64,000 nucleotides of DNA from Deltaproteobacteria bacterium (GTDB taxonomy: Bacteria; Desulfobacterota; Binatia; UTPRO1), in assembly GCA_020848745.1 (NCBI GenBank), contig JADLHM010000012.1:57824-121823 (forward strand). The letters are read 5' to 3'. Below are positions 51,981 through 61,100 of the stretch, one piece after another. Position 1 is the stretch's first letter, and each line of letters starts with the position of its first letter. The notes below the pieces were generated by a model. The model was given only the letters and a program-made list of their open reading frames with translations, searched no databases and was not told the origin of the DNA. Both the position numbers and the translations under genes were made by a program.

Positions 51981-52695
51981 ACCACCGCACCGGGCGCATG
52001 GGGGTGCGATTCTTGCGCAGGTTCGCATCTACGGCTGCACGACAGTCGAGATCGTAGCGCGAACGTTCTTCGGTGACAGTGCGCGTAGCGCGTCGCGGGC
52101 ACTCGAAGCTCTACGCGCGCGAGGCGAGCTGACCCGGCACGTTGCCAATGGGCGTACGTACTACACGACGCATCACACGCCGCTCTCCGACGCGGAATTG
52201 GCCGAGGCGCTTTGCGTGCTCTGGTTCTGCCGGATGATGCGCCCCGTGAAGGCGCTGCTCAGTCCCCGCGAGTTTCGCGAGCTGGTTGCCGGGATTCGCG
52301 AAGCGGACATCGTTCTCGACCGGGTCCCACGTTACGTCCGGTGCTATCGCGCGAACGACCGCCTCCATATCGTGCGCGTGCATCCGCTCCGTTGGCACGA
52401 CCGCGACGATGCGCTCCAGCGCGCGCTTGGGTTGCTGCAAGACCTGGTCGCCTCGGATGGATTTGCGCCGTGGTGGCATCTCGCACGCCACGAGCTGCTC
52501 ACCATCGTCTACCTGCTCGACGACGCGGTTCAGGCAGAGGAGTTCGGTCGCTGGACCACCCGGCATCCCATCGTGTCGCGCCTCGGAGGAGCGCCGATTC
52601 GGATTCCCGTACTTCCTCGGGCAGTGCCAACCATCTTCCGGCCCACAAAAGACAAGAGCCCCGAAGGGCTCTTGTCTCGGTACGACACAGACTGA
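51955..52695 (+). CDS. Winged-helix protein (second paralogue)
   Basis: About 246 residues. ILAQVRIYGCTTVEIVARTFFGDSARSASRALEALRARGEL resembles the winged helix of the 48569 gene, and the rest aligns as well. No ATG or GTG fits: the start must be TTG 51955 (inside the ATPase 3' end, giving a leader like that of the paralogue) or ATT 52009, or a frameshift hides it. A hairpin inside the 3' end is a terminator on the opposite strand. Confidence 0.65.
   Translation: MPPKPKRAEPPHRAHGGAILAQVRIYGCTTVEIVARTFFGDSARSASRALEALRARGELTRHVANGRTYYTTHHTPLSDAELAEALCVLWFCRMMRPVKALLSPREFRELVAGIREADIVLDRVPRYVRCYRANDRLHIVRVHPLRWHDRDDALQRALGLLQDLVASDGFAPWWHLARHELLTIVYLLDDAVQAEEFGRWTTRHPIVSRLGGAPIRIPVLPRAVPTIFRPTKDKSPEGLLSRYDTD
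52651..52676 (-). terminator. Rho-independent terminator for minus-strand transcription
   Basis: GACAAGAGCCC / GGGCTCTTGTC perfect 11-bp stem with CGAA loop. On the minus strand it is followed by TTTTGTGG, so it ends transcripts coming from 52.7-53 kb; on the plus strand there is no T-run. It lies in the 3' coding end of the plus-strand gene. Implies a minus-strand transcript, otherwise unexplained. Confidence 0.7.
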
Positions 52696-52825
52696 CAGTT
52701 CGTCTATCGTCGTCGCAACATCGGCGTCGCGTCGCTTTCACGCTGTTTGCACGCTGATGATGGTGTCGTACCTCCTTTGAATTCTACCGTGTCGTCCCGC
52801 AGGACCATTTGGTAGTTTCGCCTTC

Positions 52826-52860
52826 GTTTAGAACCTCCTGGCGTGGGGAGGTGTGGAAAA
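52826..52860 (-). repeat. 35-bp repeat, copy 1, SD-sequestering hairpin on minus strand
   Basis: Shares 30 of 35 bases with 53743-53777. On the minus strand ACCTCC (from 52852-52847) precedes AGGAGGT (52839-52833), which can pair with it and hide a perfect Shine-Dalgarno core. A further AAAGGAGGT occurs at about 52770-52778 on the same strand. No good reading frame follows. Confidence 0.6.
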
Positions 52861-52970
52861 TCGTCGTGCTGCCTGCTCCTCGGGTAGCACGCGCGCTTCG
52901 CGAGTGGCAATCGCAAAATACGGGCATGCCCGGATAGCCCGAATGATGCCGTCTATGGGACTCTTCTCGC

Positions 52971-53219
52971 ATGGACCACGCTACCGCCAACGACATCGTG
53001 CGCGACTATCTCGCCTTCCTGCGAACATTGCCACGTGATCGTGAGGTGCAGGTTCCGGTGGAACGCGTTCGCGCGTTTCACGAAGCCATGGAGGTCATCT
53101 GCCCTGAACCGCGGCCTACGCTCGCGGAGATTCTCTTTCCGTTCGTCTTGGTGACGTTGGGAGGATTCTTCCTCAGCTGGGGGTCAAATGAACTCGTGGC
53201 CTACTATCTTGCGAGGTGA
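52971..53219 (+). CDS. Small membrane protein of unknown function
   Basis: 82 residues: a soluble N-terminal part (NDIVRDYLAFLRTLPRDREVQVPVERVRAFHEAMEVI) and one C-terminal TM helix (ILFPFVLVTLGGFFLSWGS). Ribosome-binding site is weak, but the strong terminator 23 bp after its stop supports a real transcription unit. No family recognised. Confidence 0.6.
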   Translation: MDHATANDIVRDYLAFLRTLPRDREVQVPVERVRAFHEAMEVICPEPRPTLAEILFPFVLVTLGGFFLSWGSNELVAYYLAR

Positions 53220-53242
53220 AACCGCTCGCTTCGTGAGAGAAG

Positions 53243-53276
53243 AAAGACACCAGGAGCCAAGGCTCCTGGTGTCTTT
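53243..53276. terminator. Bidirectional Rho-independent terminator
   Basis: AAAGACACCAGGAGCC pairs perfectly with GGCTCCTGGTGTCTTT (16-bp stem, AA loop); A- and T-runs on both sides make it work for the convergent genes at 52971-53219 and 53290-53565. Confidence 0.93.
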
Positions 53277-53289
53277 GCTGACAACGTCG

Positions 53290-53565
53290 TCAGATGTTTT
53301 GGAGCACCATGACGATGATGTCGAGGAATCGCATGACGAGCATCCCAGCGGCGAGGCTGAGGAAGCACGACCATAGCCGACTCCGCGTGCTGCCGTCGGG
53401 AAACTGAAACTCGAGTGTTCGAGGTTCACCGTCTCCCGTCGTCATCACGATCGACCCCGGGAACTTGCGCGGTCGTGACATGCGCCCGTCAGGGAGCATG
53501 ACCCGATAATTCGCGAAGTTCCGTGAGATCTGCCGTCCGTTTTCCGTGAAGATTAATTTTCCCAT
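53290..53565 (-). CDS. Small protein with C-terminal membrane helix
   Basis: 91 residues from ATG 53565: GKLIFTENGRQISRNFANYRV, FPGSIVMTTGDGEPRT, then a hydrophobic end CFLSLAAGMLVMRFLDIIVMVL. The frame is open 79 codons upstream through the second 35-bp repeat, but that part reads as non-coding. Pairs with the other small TM gene around a shared terminator; function unknown. Confidence 0.5.
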   Translation of the reverse strand: MGKLIFTENGRQISRNFANYRVMLPDGRMSRPRKFPGSIVMTTGDGEPRTLEFQFPDGSTRSRLWSCFLSLAAGMLVMRFLDIIVMVLQNI

Positions 53566-53742
53566 CTTCGTTGCATCCCAATAAGAGCTACTGGTTGCAC
53601 CAGCAGCGTCTGTTACATGGCGTCGACTGAGCGCCACTCGACGCACGATCTCCGTAGAGGTCGTCCGGCGATGTTGGGATGGGAAACCGAAACGGTTGCC
53701 CGGGAAGAACCCCGGTCCCTGTAGTGCGTGTGATCCACCGTT

Positions 53743-53777
53743 GTTTAGAACCTCCAGGTGGGGGGAGGTGAGGAAAC
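53743..53777 (-). repeat. 35-bp repeat, copy 2, SD-sequestering hairpin on minus strand
   Basis: GTTTAGAACCTCC followed by AGGTGGGGGGAGGT and AGG (plus strand). On the minus strand ACCTCC (53769-53764) can pair with TGGAGGT (53756-53750). Lies upstream of the 53290-53565 gene, on the same strand. Confidence 0.6.
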
Positions 53778-53802
53778 TTGGTGTGAGCGCGAGGTCGCCC
53801 AT

Positions 53803-54097
53803 GCGATTCGCGTAGCAGACTGCCGGGAAAACGGAAGTGAAATCTCCGCCCGGCTTCGCCGCGCCGCGTTATTATCGGGAAAAGTCACGCGCGGACGACC
53901 AGAACGCATAATCCCGGTGAAGGCTCTTTTTCAGTCTCGAACCCGGTAGACCATTCACATGCCCCTCTCGCCCGTCGCCCGCGGCGCGCGAGGGCGGCAG
54001 CGTGGGAACGGTTCTCACGAGAGGTTTTCGGACCTGCCCTCAGGCTCCAACCAGTTGCACCCGAACGAGGTGTGACCCGTACAGGAAGGAGGGCACT
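53803..54097. other. Intergenic region without gene
   Basis: About 295 bp. A GC-rich stretch with GCCCGCGGCGCGCGAGGGC near 53979-53997 and a CTCTCGCC/CGAGAG type inverted repeat, then a strong GGAAGGAGG ribosome-binding site just before the next start. I see no gene or clear promoter. Confidence 0.5.
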
Positions 54098-54355
54098 ATG
54101 CCCAAGGAGTATGCGGAAAAGACTCGACCGGTCCACGAAGTGAAGGTCGGGTTCGTGAAGGCCGTCGTGTGGCCGAACGCCACCAAGAACGGCACGCGCT
54201 ACAGCGTGACGCTGACGCGCCTCTACAAGGACGGCGAGAACTGGAAGTCGACGGCGAGCTTCAATCCGCGCGACTTGGCCGACGTCGTTCGCGCGAGTGT
54301 CGCCGCCGAGCTCTGGCTCCGCGAACACACGAAGGCGGGCGAGGCGGCGGCGTGA
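54098..54355 (+). CDS. Small conserved mobile-element protein (RadC neighbour)
   Basis: 85 residues. VHEVKVGFVKAVVWPN, RYSVTLTRLYKDGENWKSTASFNPRDLADVVRASVAA is a pattern common to short proteins on plasmids and integrative elements next to radC or transfer genes; no role is proven. ATG 54098 sits behind AGGAGG. Its stop overlaps the next gene's GTG. Confidence 0.8.
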   Translation: MPKEYAEKTRPVHEVKVGFVKAVVWPNATKNGTRYSVTLTRLYKDGENWKSTASFNPRDLADVVRASVAAELWLREHTKAGEAAA

Positions 54356-54837
54356 ACACGCCTCGCGTGGCAACGAAGGAGGGGAGGGCGGCCACGGGCC
54401 GCCCTCCGCGGGCGCTCTATCACCGGGTGACGTTGGTCCGCGATTCCGGCGAGCGTTACTCGGAGCCGCTCAGGACGTCGAGCGACGTCTACCGGCTGTT
54501 TGCCGAGGACGCAGGCACCTGGGACCGAGAGCGATTTCTGGTGCTGGCACTCGACGGAAAGAATCGGCTCCTCGGGGCCGAGACCCTGTCAGTGGGCACG
54601 CTCACCGCGTCGTTGGTCCATCCCCGGGAGGTGATGAAGAGTCTGATTCTTTCAAATGCCGCGGCCTTCATTCTGCTCCACAACCACCCGAGCGGCGACC
54701 CAACCCCGTCCGCCGAGGACCGGGCGATTACCCAGCGGCTGAAGGAGGTCGGCGACGTCTTCGGCATGCGACTCCTCGACCACGTCATTGTCGGAAGTGC
54801 CCGATATTGCTCAATGTCAGACGAGGCCATTTTGTAG
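54352..54837 (+). CDS. RadC-family JAB domain protein
   Basis: 161 residues from GTG 54352. JAB1/MPN zinc-protease-like fold with FLVLALDGKNRLLGAETLSVGTL, ILSNAAAFILLHNHPSGDPTPSAEDRAITQRL (HxH...S...D motif) and LLDHVIVG. It lacks the N-terminal HhH part of chromosomal RadC, which is typical of mobile-element versions; despite its old name, a role in DNA repair is not supported, and antirestriction-like roles have been suggested. Confidence 0.88.
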   Translation: MNTPRVATKEGRAATGRPPRALYHRVTLVRDSGERYSEPLRTSSDVYRLFAEDAGTWDRERFLVLALDGKNRLLGAETLSVGTLTASLVHPREVMKSLILSNAAAFILLHNHPSGDPTPSAEDRAITQRLKEVGDVFGMRLLDHVIVGSARYCSMSDEAIL

Positions 54838-55127
54838 CGGACGGTGAGGGGCCGGCCGGTTCTTCAAAACAATTTCCCACGGTCGCCCCTCATCGCCCGT
54901 ACCAGTATCACGCCGCGGCCGAAATCCCGCCCCATTTTGGGGCACTTCTCTGGGGCGCAGAGCACGAGACTCTAGAACCGTAAAAGCACTCCACTAAGAG
55001 CGGCTTGAACAGACTCGTCGCCAACGTGCTGTTCAGGCACAGATTCGCTGGAACGTTTCGCCGGGGTTGGTGTAGCCTCCCGCACCCCCAAATATCGAAC
55101 TGCTCCCCACCGAGCAGGGAGGCGTAG
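54838..55127. other. Intergenic region before the giant secreted gene
   Basis: About 290 bp, no gene visible. An AGGGAGG ribosome-binding site precedes the ATG at 55128. A promoter presumably lies here, but I see no convincing hexamer pair. Confidence 0.5.
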
Positions 55128-58100
55128 ATGCGCTACGACCGGCTTCTTCCTCGTTTCTTCCTCTTGCTCTGCGTTGCTGTCAGCAGCGCACCTCTCAAGG
55201 GTCCTGCCTCAGCATTTGCCGCGGAAGGTCAGACCGATTTTTCCTTCGGCTCGCGTGGAAAGGCGGCGTTGCCGTCGGCGAGTATCTATCCAGCAATTGC
55301 GTCCCAAAGCGACGGATCTCTAGTCGTCGCAGCCCAGCAGCCCGGCCGAACGAGCACGGTCGTGCGGTACACGTCCGCAGGTGTTCTTGACCCATCGTTT
55401 GGTAGCGCGGGCGCAGTGGTTCTCGATTTGGACGCCGCGCATGTGCAAGCCACTTCGGTATGGTCGATCACCGCTCTCCCGAATGACCATATTCTTATCG
55501 CCGGCAACATCGGCAACTACAATTACTTCGATTCCGGCGCCGATATATTTATCGCCCAACTCGATAGCAGCGGCCACCTCGACATGTCCTTCGGTACAGC
55601 GGGTATCGCGCGACTAAACGCCGGCTCAACAATTTCATCGGACGAATTCGCTGCATTCCTCTGGCAAAGTGACGGCAGCATCATCGTCGCTGCGTCGGCT
55701 CAAGACGCGGCCAACCTCTCGAACAACGATGTGGTCCTCCTGCGCCTTACCGCCGCTGGTCTCTTGGACCCCACATTCGGCGTCAACGGGCGCGTCAAGT
55801 TCTCGACCCTAGGTATACCGCAAACCCAGGTCCGTGATATCGCCGTCGACCTCAATTCCAACCTCCTCGTAGCGGGCAGCAAATATAATCCAGGCCTCAA
55901 CTCTGACGCGATCGTAGTACGTCTCGCCCCTAACGGTACACTCGATGCGAGCTTTGGTGGAACCGGATTTGTCGTCTACGACCTCGCCGCCGGTGACGAC
56001 GTAGCGACGAGTCTGTTGCCCCTTGCTGATGGAAAGGTGCTCGTCGGCGGCCACGCCTCAGTCGTTGCTAACGGCCGCGTATGGCACTTCATCCTTCTTC
56101 GCTACGCCGCGGACGGTACCTTGGACCAGTCATTCGGGACCGCTGGCGTTGTGATGACGCATTTTGTTGCGGCAACGAACAATTCCCCAACGGCCAGCGA
56201 CCTCCTGAAAAAGCTATTTGTCGATTCCTCCGGTCGCATCGTGGCCGTCGGGGGTACCGAGGTTGGCGGGACGGCCGTAGGGGTTGCCAGATATTCAGCT
56301 GATGGCGTTCTCGATACGACTTTCGGCGACGACGGGCTTCTGCGCGTCGCCGGGGACGGCACAATTGTCCAGGGAATAGGTGATGCCGTCATCGACGACC
56401 TGGACCGACTGACGCTTGTCGTTGGTCAAGACCTGACGGTACTTGACCTAGACGCCCCTGCGATCCTCTGTGGCCCGCTCCCGGATGTCTGTCGCCTCCC
56501 CCTGATTGCGGGAAAGGCCTTACTCTCGTTGACGAAAAACGACAAGAAAGGAAACAAGCTGAGCTGGAAGTGGGCCAAGGGACCGCGCACGCTCGCCGCG
56601 GAATACGGAAGCCCCGACAGCAGCACTGAGTATGACCTCTGCATCTACGACGCGAACGGCCTCATCGCGACGATGCGGGTTCCACCGGGCGGGATGTGCG
56701 ACAAGGGAAAACCTTGCTGGGCAGACCTCAAAGGCAAAGGTTTCAAGTACAAAGACAAGGCGGGGTGGCCGCACGGTATTGTTCAGCTGCAATTGAAGGA
56801 AGGCCTGGCAGACGGCAAACCCAAGATTCAAGCGAAAGGTCAGGGCCGCGGCCTTCCATTCCCGGACCTATCGGCTCTTGTCGCCCCGCTGACGGTTCAG
56901 TTGAAGCAGAACAACAGCGCAACATGTTGGAGCGCCCTCTATCGCTCGTACAAAAGCAATGGAACGCAGCTGAAAGCGAAGGCCGATAACACTGGTCCGA
57001 CGCCAATTCCTACGAGCACGCTGGCCCAGCCGACCCCCACAAGCACCCCCGGAACGAATCTCTGCGGCAACGGCACGGCCAATTCGGGAGAAGTTTGCGA
57101 CGGTGGCGACCTTCGAGGACAGACGTGCGCCACTCTGGGCTTCACCGGCGGGACGTTGGCATGCCTCACCTCGTGTGCGGGCTATGACAGCCGTGGCTGC
57201 GCCCTGCCCGCGAGCTTGCCCCCCGACCCGGCACTTGTCGCGCCACCACTCGACCAATCGGTGGCTACCAACGTTGGGACGGCTACCGAATTTCTCTACG
57301 ATGGACCAGACCGCGTCCAGTATGGAGTAACCGACGTTGTCATTGTGCCCAAACGGGCCGCGGTTGTTCGCGGACGCGTAATTGACCGCTCAGGTGCTCC
57401 GCTCCCCGGTGTGCGCGTGAGTGTCCGTGACCATCTTGAGTTCGGAATCACTGTGAGCCGCGCTGATGGCGGCTATGATTTGGTCGTAAACGGGGGTGGG
57501 TTTCTCAATCTCGACTTCACGAAAACAGGGGTGCTTCCGGCACAGCGGCGCGTAGACGTGCCTTGGCAGGACTTTGTAACAATCGATGATGTCGCACTTG
57601 TGGCTCGGGATCCAGACGTAACTGCAATCGACCTGACCGCTGCGGTGCCAATGCAGATCGCGCAAGGCAGCGCCCAAAGCGACAGCGCGGGTACCCGGCG
57701 TGCGACAATCATGATTCCCCAAGGGACCACGGCAGCGTTGGTCTTGCCCGATGGTAGCACGCAGCCAGTCAACATCCTGCACCTGCGGCTTACTGAGTAC
57801 ACGGTTGGGCCAAATGGTCCTGCCGCGATGCCAGGAACGCTCCCGCCCATGAGCGCCTATACGTACGCCGTCGAGATTTCCGCGGACGAAGCCATCGCGA
57901 AGGTAGCCGGCAAGGACGTTGTGTTGAGTCAGCCCGTTCCCGTCTACGTCGATAACTTCCTTGGCTTCGCAGTTGGAGAGGCCGTCCCGTACGGCTACTA
58001 CGATAACGATCGAGGTCTCTGGATCGGAGTGCCTAACGGCGTGGTCATCGCGATTCTCGGAGTCACCGGCGGGTTAGCTGACCTCGATTCCGACGGCGAT

Positions 58101-61100
58101 GGACTCGCGGACTCAGCAGCCACACTCGCGACACTTGGTATCACCGATTCAGAACGGGCGGCGTTGGCCACGCGGTTTGCTCCGGGGCAGACATTCTGGC
58201 GGGTAAGGACCTCCCATTTGAGCACGCACGACTGCAATTGGTCGGTCGCCATCCCGAATTGCGACCCACCCGGAAAATGCCCCAGTCCGAAAACGGCAGC
58301 TCCGATATCGAAGAACCCAAAGACCAATACTCCCTGCGCCAACGGTTCTATCATCGAGTGCCAAAATCAGATTCTCCGCGAACGGGTGCCACTTGTTGGG
58401 TCCGATATGACCCTCAACTACGGTACCGATCGTGTGCCTGGATCGCTGCCTGAGATTGACATCGAGCTCACCAACGACGATGTCCCAGAACTGCTCAAGC
58501 GCGTGGAACTCACCGTTGACGTCGCGGGTCAAAAGCAGCGCACTACCTTCCCTGCGGCGGCAAATCAGCGAGACAGCTTCACGTGGGACCGCCGGGATGC
58601 TTATGGACGGTATGCGCAAGGATGGCAACCAATCAACGTTGAAGTAGCCTACGTCTATGACGCTTGGTACTGCCGTGCCGCTCAGTTTGGATTTCCATGT
58701 TACCAGCTCGGCTCAAGCGTACCGGCGCGCGAGGAACTCCGGCGAGTCCAGCGGCGATCCGTTATTGAGGGCTCACAGTGGGATGCTCGTGGCCTTGGTC
58801 TCGGCGGCTGGACCTTGAGCGTGCATCACGCCTACGACCCGGGCGGGAAGATCTTGTACGAAGGGAATGGCAAACGCCGGGCCGCGACCGATGCAAACGG
58901 CGTGGTACGTCGCGCGGTTGGGTGTCGAACGTGCAATGCAACTCAAGACGGGCTGCCCGCTCTTGACACCGCGCTAGGGTTCAGCGGCTCAACTGTTGAG
59001 AGAGCGGACGGCAGCCTGGATGTCGCCATCACCAATACGTTCAACAGCGCGGTTCAGGCCCGTGTTCGGTCACTGGGTCCGGATGGAACCGTTCGAACCA
59101 TCGCAGGTGGCAATGGGTTCGGCCATAGCGGCGACGGCGGCCCGGCGACCCAAGCGCAGATTCTCTTGCCTCGTGATATCTCCCGTGGTCCGGATGGCAG
59201 TCTCTACATCCTAGAGGGCGAGCCTTCGCTACCCTTTGCCAGCCAAAAGTATTACGTTCGAAAGGTTGCCCCGGATGGAACGATCTCCACGTTTGCTGGC
59301 ACGGGAGACCAGGGCTACTCAGGCGACGGCGGACCGGCGACTGCGGCAACATTCCGCTTCAGCGACACTGATGGCCTCTTCGGGGGCGGCATTGCGGTCG
59401 GCCCGGATGGCGCCCTCTACGTTGCTGACATCGGCAACTATCGCATACGGCGTGTAGGCCTCGACGGAATTATCGACACGGTTGTGGGTACTGGGGTTCC
59501 CGGTGTCGACGGCGAAGGAGGATTGGCCACCCAGGCGCAGCTAAGTGGTCCCTCCGATGTCAGCTTCGGCCCTGACGGAAGCATGTATATTACTGACATC
59601 AATTTCATTTTCGCGGAGCCGTTCTATGTTGGGCCTGCTCGCGTCCTGCGCGTTACCCCAGACGGCCAACTGACGCGAGTAGCAGGGAGCGCCACAAGCT
59701 ATGACTACGGCGGGGTCGGCGATGGCGGCCAGGCAACCCAAGCCAAACTCGCGCAGCCGGTCGGTGTGGACGTTGCGCGAGATGGCACGCTGTTCATCGC
59801 TGACTTTGACGACCAACGTGTGCGCGTCGTTTCGACCGACGGCGTCATCCGCACCCTCATTGGAAAGACCGAGAACGGCGACCCTGAGGAAGGGCAACCA
59901 GCCAGTCAAGCTGCTATCGACGTCGGATATCGCGCGCTTCCTGCCAACAACGGCGGCGTCTACATTTCAAAAGGCTTCGCGACCGGGGTCGACCAGGTCG
60001 CATCGATGTATGCCGGGTTCTCGGGCAGTGATATTGCGATCGCTTCGGAGGATGGAACGCAGCTCTTTCAGTTTAATGCGAGCGGCCGCCATCTCCGCAC
60101 GTACAACACCTATACGGGCGCTGTCCTCTATGAATTCAGCTACGACAGTGCAGGAAGGCTCACACAGATTCGGGACGGCGACGGCAATGTCACCGAGATC
60201 GAGCACGACAGCAGTGGTAACCCCGCCGCCATCGTGGCGCCGTTCGGCCAACGTACGGCGCTTTCGGTTGACTCGAACGGCTTCCTCCAGAGCATCACGA
60301 ATCCCGCGAGTGAGGAATACCGCTTCACCTACGACAGCAATGGGCTTCTCGAGCGAATGCGCAATCCCCGCTCGTACGAAACCCTATACTCCTATGACAG
60401 TCGCGGCCGACTGAACGGTGTTTTTGATGCGGCTGGCGGAACCCAGGGCTACAGCAGAAGCGACTTTTTGAGCGGCGACAATCTTCTTGGCTACCAAGTT
60501 GAAAGAGTCACCGGCCTCGGTCGCGCGACAACGTATCGGATAGATACTCAAGCTAGCGGCCCGCTCGCCAGACCCAACCTTGAATACCTTGCGACAACCA
60601 CCGAGCCCGACGGTACGGCCCGCCGGGTATGGCGAAGAACCGACGGCGTTGTTGAAGAAACGGCAGCAAACGGCACTACGAGTATCTCCGTGCTGAGTCC
60701 TGACCCGCGTTTCGGAATGCAGGCTCCGGTTGCCGGGAGCTTCTGGGTGAACCTCCCGAGCGGCAACGGCATGCAGACTCTCGGTACACGCTCCGCCATT
60801 CTTGCCGACCCGACGAACCCCCTCAGTCTTCAGACCCTCACCGAGGACACAGACGTCAACGGCGATGTCTTCAGCACGACCTACGATGCCGCAACACGGA
60901 CATTTAGGAGCACATCTCCGGAAGGGCGTGAGCGCATCTTAACCGTTGACGACCAGGGCCGCGTGACTAGTAGTCAGCTGGGTAATTTGCTTCCCGTCCA
61001 CATGACCTATGACCCTCGCGGGCGCCTCATTACGGTCTCTCAGGGGGCCGGAGCGGACGAGCGCCGGACAGCGTTCTCCTATAACGCGATGGGATTGCTC

